Shown in pieces: positions 1 to 9,779 of a stretch of DNA of 64,000 nucleotides; within the stretch, counting starts at the first letter, position 1, and each line of letters opens with the position of its first letter. The stretch is taken from positions 372,001 through 436,000 of the forward strand of contig JAOWCC010000917.1 in NCBI GenBank assembly GCA_030867875.1. The letters run 5' to 3'. A program made the translations under genes and the position numbers. The stretch comes from Actinernus sp. WN-2022 (taxonomy: Eukaryota > Cnidaria > Anthozoa > Actiniaria > Actinernidae). The notes beneath the pieces are model-generated. The model made no database searches. It was not told the origin of the DNA and saw nothing but the letters and a program-made list of their open reading frames with translations.

Positions 1-748
1 AGAGTTGAATGAACTTACCTTTTAAACCCATTGCTAGAAAATCGATTCTTACTAAGTTTTCTTCCTTCTAAGTTGCCCTCTTCAATTGTTGTAATCCAAG
101 GTCAAAATTACCAATTAACTGTTCGGCGGGTCAGCTCCAGACATGATGGAATAATAACGATTCTTGCATTAATCGAATGGCTTTTGACCACTTAATACAG
201 GAAATGCATTAAAAACATACCTAGCTGCAAAAAAAATCCACTGTTTCGATTGCATTTCGTGTTTTTGTAGGCAGCAGTTATATACAACCAGCTTTATGCA
301 TGTCACGCGCTCTTGTGTTTGCGTGGTCATGTCACGCGCTCTCGTTGGAGAGGGTGGGAGGGAGGGAAGGGAGAGAGATGGAATAAATGGGGGCGGGGGG
401 GGGGGGGGGGGGGTGGGATTTTTAACAAACTCTAGTGGGGGGAAATAACAGGGGAGCATTATCAAATTATTTATCCGGCTTATATCTCATTCGAACTTTC
501 CCTAATAGTATTGTATACGCCTTCTGTACAGTTGAGGCTGGCTGTACTTCTGATATGAATGGTAAACCATTCATGCGCAAAATAAATAAGAAACAAAACA
601 AAAAACATCCAATATGCCCAAATGGTTGCTTAATGTCCTCGTTCGGGATACCATAGAGACCAGCTTTTCCCCGCTCCACGGGTAGGGTGTAGTCATGTAA
701 TGTGTACATAACGTGAAAACTAGCAGTGTGAATGAAGAGCCGTGAAAA
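1..748. repeat. Left arm of a 9.1-kb inverted repeat
   Basis: The reverse complement of this block matches 8363-9126. The outer part (about 1-365) is nearly identical to 8760-9126; I see one substitution, near base 7. The inner part (about 420-748) is clearly more diverged, with several substitutions and small indels. A poly-G run near 391-412 is present only in this arm. The arm continues beyond the window start, so the true outer end is unknown. ORFs in the arm are repeated in both copies but match no family I know. Confidence 0.9.
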
Positions 749-1814
749 GAGCCTCTTGCCAGTTCATTCGCGACTGACACAAGCTTTTGTTAGATAGATT
801 ATAGATAGATACAACCGATTGCACTGAAATATTCTGATTTCACCAATCCTGACCATGCGTATGGTGGCACAAAATGAATTGTTCACGAAAAAAAATGCTC
901 GTGCAAATTCCTGTGCCCCAAATATTGTGAAAATGCAAATGATATGGTATATGCAAATTAATATATGGATATAGTTGGTGGAATCTCGGTTTAAAAAACT
1001 AGTAACACAAAGCAAAGTCGTGAAAACGAGTCGGAAAGTTGAAATCTGACTCTGGCAGTTTTCATTTATTTTGTATATACTTGGGGAGAGGGTACCCTGC
1101 TAAGCTCGCTTCGCGCCTAAAACTAGAGAGTGCAAGAAGTTAGAACCTCTGGTTCCTAGGGTAGATTCCTAGACTTTTGTTGTCATTATCCGTCCTCGAT
1201 CATCATCATGGTTTTTATTTATTTTATTTGGGGGGGGGGGGAGGAGGGGTGATTGGACAATTTTGGATTTTTCCTGTTAGTCATTGTCAGATTACATAAG
1301 AAATATTAAAACTCGATAAGATGTAACATGTTTATTGTTCTACTGCTTATGAAATATCTCTATTTTTTCTGATTATCGACTTCAGTTACAACTGACTTTA
1401 GATAGTATCTGAGACGAGCATACAATTTTTTGAATCTGACTGTGACATCTTCTCCCGATGGAACCTGTACATTTGTGTTTTTTACAGGTACCTGATATTA
1501 ACCAGCTAATTGTGCACAGTACGAGTTTACAACAAAACATCCAGCTTTCGTTAGCTCTCGAGGCAATAATTCAGAGATTCGAGCCAATCAAATTCGATGC
1601 TCCGAAGGAATTCGTTGCACTGTGAAATATCTAAATCAGACGGTCTTCGTATACATTTTATACTGACCAGAAAAAGAGTGGCCAAGCTGGAATTAATACG
1701 ATAGATAAAATACGCGAACTTCAGGAAAGCATCTGGGTTACGTAAATGTTGCTGTGCCCGTCATAGAGACCCATCACTTTATTTGAACACAATGCTGACA
1801 ACTATATTTACCTC
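749..1814. other. Non-coding stretch with no recognised gene
   Basis: AT-rich sequence with stop codons in all frames. It holds one degenerate MITE copy (1093-1163, listed separately) and a short poly-G run near 1230. I see no conserved coding motif or RNA gene. Confidence 0.6.
1093..1163. mobile_element. Degenerate copy of the TACCCTGG hairpin MITE family
   Basis: The block starts TACCCTGC and ends with AACCTCTGGTTCCTAGGGTA, matching the terminal inverted repeats of the intact copies at 10299-10428 and 54512-54610. The interior is shortened and no target duplication remains, so this is an old copy. Confidence 0.6.
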
Positions 1815-1916
1815 TTATTAACCTCGTTTGCTCGGTCCGTACCGTAAGTCATGGACCGAGGTTTCCCCCTTTTTATGGCCCAAGCGCGAAGCGCGCCGAG
1901 CAAACGAGGTTAATAA
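1815..1916. mobile_element. Short hairpin MITE with 21-bp perfect terminal inverted repeats
   Basis: The left end (1815-1835, TTATTAACCTCGTTTGC...) is perfectly complementary to the right end (1896-1916). The roughly 60-bp interior contains a GCGCGAAGCGCGC palindrome and no ORF. Size and structure fit a MITE or the excised ends of one. No transposase is present and I could not assign a superfamily. Confidence 0.6.
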
Positions 1917-2576
1917 CATTTTTATTATATAGTTTCTTCATTTTCTTTGAGACCGGAAGTGGGCGGAAAGTCCGTACGGGAAGCTATGATTTACCAATCA
2001 TAGCTCGCGACTTACATGTAGCTATATAATGATTTGCTTCAGTTTGCTTCAATAGCCGGTGGGAGTCTGGCTGCCACGCAAATAACAATTTAGTATATCA
2101 CATTAGCCAGTTAGCTACACTTCAGCTGAGCAGTATTAGCAAGTGTGCGCAAATGATCAGGGCAAGGGCGATGACATGTACACCCTCAACTTCCCATCCT
2201 TGCTCTGACACACCGCGCACTTACTAACACACACCGCTAACTTAGCAGCGACAAAGAACGAGTCTGTAATTTCGAACGCGATTGAGTATATATTGTGTTT
2301 TGTATAGTCGAGCATGATTAGTCATATTCGATCATGATAAAAGGTAATGTCTTCGCAAAGCATCAAATTTCAAACCACAAATGGTTAGACCTTTTCGTCC
2401 TCTCGGATAAAGATGATAAATTGTAGGTCTATCCGTGAATGATCATGAAGAGCCACCTTATAACATTGCCACTGATCAATCGCACTGATATTATTGTCAT
2501 CGTTGTCGTTATTGTTGTTGCTATTGTTAATCTGTTTTTTTTTTAACGTTAGACAAGTTGTCTCACGAGCGCGCAG
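1917..2576. other. Non-coding stretch with a weak inverted repeat
   Basis: No gene seen. An imperfect inverted repeat at about 2136-2227 (TTAGCAAGTGTGCGC against GCGCACTTACTAA) may be a small MITE relic. A short palindrome AGCTATGATT/AATCATAGCT lies near 1982-2007. Confidence 0.5.
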
Positions 2577-2643
2577 TTGGGGCCTTGGTAGCCTGCTTGT
2601 AGGCTCTGGTTGATTTGGAGACACTGTGGTGGGAGAAAGGAGG

Positions 2644-2767
2644 GAGAAAGAGAAAGAGAAAGAGAAAGAGAAAGAGAAAGAGAAAGAGAAAGAGAAAGAG
2701 AAAGAGAAAGAGAAAGAGAAAGAGAAAGAGAAAGAGAAAGAGAAAGAGAAAGAGAAAGAGAAAGAGA
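2644..2767. repeat. (GAGAAA)n microsatellite at the 3' side of LINE 1
   Basis: About 20 nearly perfect copies of the hexamer GAGAAA, followed by a short (AGTG)n run at 2766-2783 where the LINE 3' end begins. Long open frames across it are repeat artefacts. Confidence 0.95.
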
Positions 2768-2963
2768 GTGAGTGAGTGAGTGACACTTTATTTATACTCG
2801 GAATTACATCAATATACAGTATATTGCTTTTCATGAAAGCCGAGTTTAAAAAGACTACAAACAGTCTTGATAATATAATATAGATAAATAGATAATTATT
2901 TTAAAAAATAAAATAAAAATATCTCTATATAGATAAATAGTTGGTTAAAATATAGAAAACCAG

Positions 2964-5849
2964 TTAAGGTTCAATGGATGACAGCTCCCGTTTAAAGGAC
3001 GACAAACTTGTTTGCCGTCTCATGTAACTTGGTAATCCATTCCAGAGTTTAGCACCATCATATGCGAAAGCTCTTTTCAGATACTCAGTCCGAGGTTTTG
3101 GTAAGGATAACTGGTTTTCACCATTGCGAAGATTGTATGTTGTTTTATTTGATCTGAAAAGTTCTCTCAAGCACAAAGGGCCATTATTATTCTGAATTTT
3201 AAACATCGTGATAGCTTTGTGCTTTAAACGTCTTACAACAAGATTGTCCCAGTCGAGGCTGCTACGGATGTCATTGGATCTGATATCATAACCTTGTTTG
3301 GTTATGACGCGGGCTGCTCGATTTTGTAGCTTTTGAAGCCTTTCAGCCGATGTGGCTGGTAAGTTATCCCAAACCACATCGCAATAATCGAACCAAGGCT
3401 GTATTAATGAGTTATAGACCGTGATTGCGGTTTCCTTTGGGATAAAATCTCTAATTTGCCTTAGTCCCCCGATACCTGAAGAGACTTTTTTACAGATATA
3501 ATCAGTGTGAGCCGCCCACGATAAACGTTCGTCAACAAAGACGCCAAGAGTTTTACTAGAAGAAACTCTTTCAATTGGATTATTGTTTATATAAATGTTG
3601 AAATTATTGCTAATTTTTCTGAGATTATCATCAGATCCAATATACATTTGTTCTGTCTTTGTAACATTTAAACTTAATTTATTGGCTAAAAGCCAATTCT
3701 TTATATTTGATAGATCGGAATTTGCTGATTTTGTTATTTCTGACAATGATTTACCTGAAGTTGTAATATTAGTATCGTCAGCGTACATTCTAGGAGTTGA
3801 GAACTGTAAGCTGTTTGGTAAGTCATTGATATATATCAAAAATAACAAGGGGCCAAGAATAGACCCTTGGGGAATACCGTATGTCAAATATTTAAGTGAT
3901 GATAATTCTCCATTAACGCAACATCTCTGCTGACGATTTGTCAAATAAGATTTAAACCATTTAAGTGATTTCTCTGTAACACCATAAAGGGATAATTTTT
4001 GTAACAGAGTCGTATGGTCAACTGTGTCGAAGGCTTTTGAAAAATCTAAGAAAGCCACAGAATTTAGTAAACCTTTGTCCATATTTGATAACCATTCATT
4101 AGTAGCATCCAGCAAAGCAGTAGTTGTTGAGTGGTAAGGTCTAAAGCCAGACTGGAATTTAGACAAAAGATTGTTTTGATTGAGATAAATGTACAATTGA
4201 TTGTAAACTATCCTTTCAAAAACTTTGGCTATAGAGGATAGAACAGATATTGGACGATAATTATTCATATTGTCCTTGTCCTTTGCTTTATAGATGGGAG
4301 TGACTTTTGCGAGTTTCAAACCCTCTGGAAAAATTCCAGTGTCTACGGACTTATTGAAAATTGACGCAAGAGATTCACAAATTACAGAAGCAGCCTCTTT
4401 CACTAAACGGCATGGTATATTATCTAAGCTCGTTGCTTTTTTTGCAGACATGGATTTTAGAAGATCTAAGATTATTGTCGGTGTTATTCGGTTTAACTGA
4501 AACGAGGACTTAGTCTTGTTAATATAGTCACCGTAGGTCGTAGGTCCTTGTGGGATACCAGATGCTAGTTTAGGGCCAATTTCTGTAAAATGATTATTAA
4601 ATATTTCCGAGATATCTTTAGCATCAGTAAATGTAGAATTTTCCGTCTTAATGGTGTCAATATTCGATTTAGTTTTTGTATTACGTGACAACACTTCATT
4701 TATTGTGTTCCAGATTTCCCTGGGATTTCTTGAATTGGTACTAATATGATTCTTATAGTACAAGGCTTTTGCTTTTCGTATTTCTTTGTTAGTAATATTT
4801 TTGCACGTTTTATAGTTTGTCCAATCTTCTTTGATATTAGACTTAACAGCAATACGTTTAAGCCTGTCCCTTTCAATTATTAGATTCCTTACGTTTGAAT
4901 CTACCCATGGTGACTTTTTGTTTCTTACTCGTTTTGTTTTTAAGGGTGCATGGAGGTCAGCAATGGATAAAAACATGTCTTTCCATATTTCCCACATTTG
5001 ATCAGGGTTGTCTATACTTTCTAGCTTTTCCCATGGGAGCAGTTCTAAATCACTACGAAAGTTATTTGCATTGAAATATTTGAAACTTCTTGTTGTTACA
5101 ACCCTATGTTTAGTTTTAATTGGGATAGATATCTTACGTATGACATAGATCAAACTGTGGTCACTGATGCCAATATGAATAACTCCACTTTGTACTACTC
5201 GATTAGGAGTATTTGTAAAGATAACGTCAATCAAACTTTTACTGTGATCTGTTATTCTTGTTGGCTCTGAGATTAATTGTGTAAATTGATATAACTCACT
5301 AACAGATTCCAAGAGGCGTGTAGGGTAACTGACACTTTCTGCTAAAGTGTTGCAGTTGAGATCGCCCAAAACATAAACCTCTTTTCCTTCGGCATCTAAG
5401 TTAGTCAATATAGTTTCGTAAGCGTTAAAGAAATTATCTGTATCACAGTCGGGGGGTCTGTAGCATGCTAATATAGCAACTGGTTTACTGTAAGGTTTCA
5501 AGATTTCTATGCACAGTGCTTCGATGCCATTGGTAATTAGATCAGATCGATTTTTATAACCAATGGTTTCGCGTAAATATAAACATACTCCACCACCAAA
5601 GCGGTTCCTGTCACATCTTAGGAGCTCATAACCTTTTATGGTCATTAAAGAGGTTTGGATAGTAAGATCTAGTCTGGTTTCATTAATGGCAAGTAAATCA
5701 AGGTTTTGATCCTCAATCCAAATTCTCAATTCATCAATATGAGCAGGGAGACTAGTAATATTCAAAGAGGCCATTTTAAAACCTCTGACTTTGGGGATGG
5801 AGTTAGAATATTCGGAAGCAATATCATCCATTAAAGCCCTACCTGGCAA
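2964..5849 (-). CDS. LINE 1 ORF2: apurinic-type endonuclease and reverse transcriptase
   Basis: The 961-codon frame encodes the enzyme that nicks target DNA and reverse-transcribes the LINE RNA. The endonuclease occupies about residues 22-235, with N30, E57 (INETRLD), D163/N165 (GDLNCN) and the SDH motif at D230-H231. The RT occupies about 505-760, with the block RPISVLSSIAKVFER, the LDFSKAFDTVDH motif (D602), GIPQGSILGPLLF, and the catalytic MYADD at 688-692. The C-terminal domain ends with KLWNGLP, as usual in CR1/L2 elements. The frame opens with TTG directly after the ORF1 stop; the first ATG lies six codons on (5831-5829). All catalytic positions I can check are present and there is no internal stop. 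It sits in the same frame as the upstream esterase ORF, separated by one TGA. Confidence 0.93.
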   Translation of the reverse strand: MPGRALMDDIASEYSNSIPKVRGFKMASLNITSLPAHIDELRIWIEDQNLDLLAINETRLDLTIQTSLMTIKGYELLRCDRNRFGGGVCLYLRETIGYKNRSDLITNGIEALCIEILKPYSKPVAILACYRPPDCDTDNFFNAYETILTNLDAEGKEVYVLGDLNCNTLAESVSYPTRLLESVSELYQFTQLISEPTRITDHSKSLIDVIFTNTPNRVVQSGVIHIGISDHSLIYVIRKISIPIKTKHRVVTTRSFKYFNANNFRSDLELLPWEKLESIDNPDQMWEIWKDMFLSIADLHAPLKTKRVRNKKSPWVDSNVRNLIIERDRLKRIAVKSNIKEDWTNYKTCKNITNKEIRKAKALYYKNHISTNSRNPREIWNTINEVLSRNTKTKSNIDTIKTENSTFTDAKDISEIFNNHFTEIGPKLASGIPQGPTTYGDYINKTKSSFQLNRITPTIILDLLKSMSAKKATSLDNIPCRLVKEAASVICESLASIFNKSVDTGIFPEGLKLAKVTPIYKAKDKDNMNNYRPISVLSSIAKVFERIVYNQLYIYLNQNNLLSKFQSGFRPYHSTTTALLDATNEWLSNMDKGLLNSVAFLDFSKAFDTVDHTTLLQKLSLYGVTEKSLKWFKSYLTNRQQRCCVNGELSSLKYLTYGIPQGSILGPLLFLIYINDLPNSLQFSTPRMYADDTNITTSGKSLSEITKSANSDLSNIKNWLLANKLSLNVTKTEQMYIGSDDNLRKISNNFNIYINNNPIERVSSSKTLGVFVDERLSWAAHTDYICKKVSSGIGGLRQIRDFIPKETAITVYNSLIQPWFDYCDVVWDNLPATSAERLQKLQNRAARVITKQGYDIRSNDIRSSLDWDNLVVRRLKHKAITMFKIQNNNGPLCLRELFRSNKTTYNLRNGENQLSLPKPRTEYLKRAFAYDGAKLWNGLPSYMRRQTSLSSFKRELSSIEP

Positions 5850-6335
5850 TCACTGATTTGATTTAATATAAGTATTAAAATCCCTCGCCAGAGCAGCTAC
5901 TCCCGAACGATTTAAGTGTAAGCCTTTTGCGTTCAGTCCTGCTTCTGTAACAGTGTGGGGTATGACATTCCAGTCGCGAGAGCGGCAATACGCTTTCAGG
6001 GCTTTATTCACTTCCTTTCTAGCTGACTCTAGTAGGGGCGAGTCTGCTCTTTGTGTGAGTTCGGAAATTGCAATATTGCAATCCGGCAGTTCTTGCTCGA
6101 TGTACTCACATACACTGATTATTTTATCGGCAACAACATGACATTCATCGGTTTTAAGATTGTTCGTGCCAGCGTGAAGGATGATAGTATCCGGATTTTT
6201 ACGGAGAGCAGGCTTGATGTAGTCGGCCATATCGTCCGCCGAAGCACCAGAGAAAGATTTGATTTCTACGCGATTATTCCTATTTGACATTTTCCAGCCT
6301 TCGAGCTTGGATAATATAGAGTCGCCAATAATCAT
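5850..6335 (-). CDS. LINE 1 ORF1 fragment: SGNH-type esterase-like protein
   Basis: The 161-residue frame resembles the SGNH/GDSL hydrolase module carried by ORF1 of some CR1 elements; its role in retrotransposition is unresolved, with membrane or lipid interaction proposed. Block I is IIGDSIL (Ser6 would be the nucleophile), G30 fits block II, GTN at 56-58 fits block III, and GLHLN with His140 fits block V. The Asp normally three residues before that His is Lys137 here, so activity may be weak or lost. The open frame continues upstream of the first ATG to the (GAGAAA)n tract at 6403, showing that the true N-terminus was removed by 5' truncation. It ends with TGA at 5850-5852, immediately before ORF2 in the same frame. 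Confidence 0.8.
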   Translation of the reverse strand: MIIGDSILSKLEGWKMSNRNNRVEIKSFSGASADDMADYIKPALRKNPDTIILHAGTNNLKTDECHVVADKIISVCEYIEQELPDCNIAISELTQRADSPLLESARKEVNKALKAYCRSRDWNVIPHTVTEAGLNAKGLHLNRSGVAALARDFNTYIKSNQ

Positions 6336-6402
6336 AATCGTAGATTTTGGTGGTGTTTCTGCGTTGTCTTCATGTTCGCTTTCAGCAACGGACTGGTCGC
6401 TG

Positions 6403-6457
6403 GAGAAAGAGAAAGAGAAAGAGAAAGAGAAAGAGAAAGAGAAAGAGAAAGAGAAAG
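6403..6457. repeat. (GAGAAA)n microsatellite at the 5' side of LINE 1
   Basis: About nine copies of the same hexamer, in the same orientation, as at 2644-2767. Having it at both ends of the LINE is consistent with insertion into, and duplication of, a microsatellite target. Confidence 0.92.
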
Positions 6458-6655
6458 GAGAGCCTGCGACAAGACCCTGTGGACGAACGATAATTTCAAA
6501 AACACAGGATCTTGTCGCAGACTCTACTTTCCCCCCTTCATGCAGTCTTTCTCTTTCTCCCCCTTACCCCTCTTCTCTGATCTCCCACCACAAGAACCCC
6601 AAACAACCAATAGCCCCAAATCAACAAGAGCCTGCAAGCAGGCTAGGGCCTTGGC

Positions 6656-7153
6656 CGAATGGCATCAAATTAGGCAAAAAGCCTTTATTTACTATCAATT
6701 GTTGCAGTTTGTATCGTTGGCAGGATTCCAGGTTTCATTCACGACAAACATAATCATGTAAATAGCATAAAAGAGGAGTAAAGGGAGGGGTGTTTGGTAA
6801 AGACTAAGAGGAGACAAGAGTGACCCCGTCCCCTCCTCTTATGCCGCTTCGCAGACTTCTAGTCTGATGCTTTTATTTAGTGCACGATAACTCGGTTGTG
6901 AACAAAGCTGGCTTGCTTTTCGCCTATTTTTGAAAAATTCAACAGCTGTTATGGGGTTATATAAAAAAAAACATTGGGTTAGCGGCACTTTAAGCCCAAC
7001 GCCTTTCGCCGCTAGCTAATTAGCGAAAAGTTGTTGATTTCACTTTTGACCGTGAAAAGTTCTTTATGCAGATCAACTAGATCTATAGATCGACGATACA
7101 CGTGTTCTTCTGACTAAGGTTAGGTATTTTAATATGTTGGGTTATAGGGTTTG
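6656..7153. other. Non-coding stretch
   Basis: No gene recognised. A weak inverted repeat (GCATAAAAGAGGAG against CCTCCTCTTATGC) spans about 6765-6845. Confidence 0.5.
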
Positions 7154-7928
7154 TACGGTGGCCCCAAAGGGACATCCTAATGACATTCCACTTTTTTATG
7201 CATTGCGACTTACGTTGCGGGTTACGGTGCGAGTTGCGACTTACGGTGCGACTTGCGTTGCGAGTAGCGAGTTACGTTGCGGGTTACGTTGCGACTTACG
7301 TTGCGGGTTACGTTGCGAGTTACGTTGCGAGTTACGTTGCGAGTTACGTTGCGAGTTACGTTGCGAGTTACGTTGCGACTTACGTTGCGGGTTACATTGC
7401 GGGTTATCTTGCGTGTTACGCTCGCGGGCTAGTGCTGAAACAAGCAACATGATGGGAGCTGTCTGCATGATCTATTTTGCATCGTTCTAAGTCTAATGCC
7501 ATGGACTTTGTGAGAAATGTAATAATTTCTGGTCCGCTAAGACCAAGATTAAAATATATTTCAATAACATTTACTTCATTCCGCGACGAACCATCGTTTT
7601 CGCTTGCACGAGAATAGATTGGAAGCACTGCTCCCGACGAAACTACAAGGGTAAATACAAAATAGATCATGCAGACAGCTCCCATCATGTTGCTTGTTTC
7701 AGCAAGAGCCCGCGAGCGTAACCTGCAACGTAAGTCGCAACGTAACCCGCAACGTAAGTCGCAACGTAACCCGCAACGTAACCCGCAACGTAACCCGCAA
7801 CGTAACCCGCAACGTAACCCGCAACGTAACCCGCAACGTAACCCGCAACTCGCACCGTAACCCGCAACGTAAGTCGCAATGCATAAAAACGTAGAGTGTC
7901 ATTAGGATGTCCCTTTGGGTCCACCGTA
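7154..7928. mobile_element. Foldback element with 12-bp repeat arms
   Basis: The left arm (7154-about 7480) and right arm (about 7657-7928) are inverted copies. Each starts with TACGGTGG and an AAAGGGACATCCTAATGACA block. Each then carries tandem copies of a 12-bp unit (TTACGTTGCGRG and its complement; roughly 18 units left, 13 right). Each ends with a shared GGGAGCTGTCTGCATGATCTA block. The 176-bp loop has no ORF of note. The structure fits foldback elements, whose arms are built of short tandem repeats. The arginine/asparagine-rich frames read across it are artefacts of the 12-bp period. Confidence 0.88.
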
Positions 7929-8362
7929 GGTTTGGATTAGTTCACAGGACCATTAAATAAACAACACTGTAATTCCTCTTCTAATCTAACCCTGACTTAG
8001 TATCCCCAATTGCTCGCTAATAGTCACTCACTAGACCACGTGGATCGTGGCTCCTTACCAGCCCCGTAAAATACCTGAGCTGCCGCCCGTACAGAGATTA
8101 ACACGAAAACACTTACCCGAACCTATAGGAACAAAAATGTCAGTCAGCTGTCAGGATCGTTCTGGACGCCCCTTTGTTGGTGCTGCGCTCTGCTTTTCGC
8201 CATTTTCTTGCCTTTTCGTGTTTGGATATTTCTTGAGTAACACCACACGGCTGGGAGCCTCTGCGCCAGCCAATGCCTAAGGAAGCTAGGGCGATGCGCC
8301 TACAATGCTTTGAAAAGCGCAGTTCACTTCTGTGCGTTCGCCGCTAAAACTTAGCTTCCTAG
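7929..8362. other. Spacer between foldback element and right arm
   Basis: No supported gene. A 77-codon open frame at 8047-8280 has no motif I recognise and no clear start context. Confidence 0.5.
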
Positions 8363-9126
8363 TTTTCACGGCTCTTCATTCGCACTGCTAGTTTTCACGT
8401 TATATGCACACATTACATGACTTCACCAACCCGTGAAGCGGGGGAACAGCTTGCCTCTACGGTATCCAGGACGAGGACATTAAACAACCCATTTGGACAT
8501 GTTGGATGTTACTGATTGTTTTGTTTCTTATTTATTTTGCGCTGTACCAAATTTGGTTATGAAATCTCAATGAATGGTTTTCCATTCATATCAGAAGTAC
8601 AGCCAGCCTCAACTCGGACTGTATAGAAGGCGTATACAATACCATTAGGGAAAGTTCGAATGAGATATAAGCCGGATAAATAATTTGATAATGCTCCCCT
8701 GTGCTGTTGTTCCCACTAGGGTTTGTAACCCATCGCTTATTTATTTCATCCCTTTCCCTTCCCTCCCTCCCACCCTCTCCAACGAGAGCGCGTGACATGA
8801 CCACGCAAACACAAGAGCGCGTGACATGCATAAAGCTGGTTGTATATAACTGCTGCCTACAAAAACACGAAATGCAATCGAAACAGTGGATTTTTTTTGC
8901 AGCTAGGTATGTTTTTAATGCATTTCCTGTATTAAGTGGTCAAAAGCCATTCGATTAATGCAAGAATCGTTATTATTCCATCATGTCTGGAGCTGACCCG
9001 CCGAACAGTTAATTGGTAATTTTGACCTTGGATTACAACAATTGAAGAGGGCAACTTAGAAGGAAGAAAACTTAGTAAGAATCGATTTTCTAGCAATGGG
9101 TTTAAAAGGTAAGTTCATTTAACTCT
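8363..9126. repeat. Right arm of the 9.1-kb inverted repeat
   Basis: Inverted copy of 1-748 (see that entry for divergence). The outer end includes ATGGGTTTAAAAGGTAAGT at 9096-9114, which would read as a start codon closely followed by a consensus splice donor; the same occurs facing outward in the left arm. Confidence 0.9.
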
Positions 9127-9779
9127 TTTAAGTTATGTTTATTGTTAAAAACTGCTGGTTCAATAGGTTTCTGCTCGATATTTTGCACTGTTGTCGAAGT
9201 GTAAGACTTGACTGTTTACAAATTCATGTTGTCATTTCGTCGAAATTCACACCGCTCGTGTGAAGCACTGAGAAGATAACCCAAACTAATTCTCATATAT
9301 GTTTTAGATCAATGCTAACTTGTATCAAAAACGAAGTTTCAATGGATTCTGAATTATACCACATATAAAATTTATTTTTCAAAAAAGTGCCCTGAAATAA
9401 GGTTTTCAAATTAGCAAACTACAGCGTATTTAAGTGGGCTCTCAGGAGCTTGAGAATAAAGCTATAATCTAATTATTGCACTCAACCAGTTGATCAATAC
9501 TTTCTAAACAAATATCCGAATTCGAAAAATGCGAAGCTCCTTTAGCGTTTGTACAGGGCAAGGTTAGAGAGACCGGTAAAATCACTCTTATTTCGGGCTG
9601 TCTCGGACTCACGCCGGCCGTAACCGTTTTTTACATTTTTCTCAAAGTTAAATAAATTTTTGAACAAAAGAATCCCAGCACGTTTACTAACTGACCAAAG
9701 TCTATCTTTGAACGAAATATGAAGGAATTATTTTTTTCATCTTTTGCCGCGATATTCTGATTTCGCTCGATATTAGTGG
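9127..9779. other. AT-rich non-coding stretch
   Basis: Stops in all frames and no repeat structure I can support. Confidence 0.5.

Larger units (their letters stand above)
2768..6402 (-). mobile_element. LINE 1: CR1/L2-like non-LTR retrotransposon, 5'-truncated
   Basis: The minus strand encodes an SGNH-esterase-like ORF followed by an endonuclease-reverse transcriptase ORF. The 3' end reads ...AATAAAGTGTCACTCAC and then runs into (CTCTTT)n. The 5' end stops inside another tract of the same hexamer (6403-6457), in the middle of an open frame, so the N-terminal part of ORF1 is missing. The ORFs show no frameshift over about 3.4 kb, so the copy is fairly young. Esterase-bearing first ORFs are known from the CR1 group. 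Confidence 0.88.
2577..6655. mobile_element. Inverted-repeat element split by LINE 1
   Basis: Sequence 2577-2660 (CCTTGGTAGCCTGCTTG...) reappears inverted at about 6541-6655 (...CAAGCAGGCTAGGGCCTTGG). A smaller internal hairpin lies at about 6464-6526 (CCTGCGACAAGACCCTGTG against CACAGGATCTTGTCGCAG). The arms include (GAGAAA)n-like purine runs, and LINE 1 sits inside this tract. I read it as an older foldback element into whose microsatellite arm the LINE inserted. Confidence 0.55.

Noticed and set aside
169..465. 98-codon frame repeated in both arms of the large inverted repeat
   Set aside because: Identity in both arms reflects DNA duplication, and part of it is a poly-G run read as poly-proline. 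No motif supports a protein.
2385..2834. 149-codon Ser/Phe-repeat frame
   Set aside because: It is the (GAGAAA)n microsatellite read on the minus strand.
6259..6761. Two overlapping plus-strand frames of 164 and 129 codons
   Set aside because: They read across the opposite strand of the LINE ORF1, the microsatellite and a hairpin; there is no family motif.
7134..7924. Several Arg/Asn/Cys/Val-rich frames on both strands
   Set aside because: All follow from the 12-bp repeat, whose length is a multiple of three.
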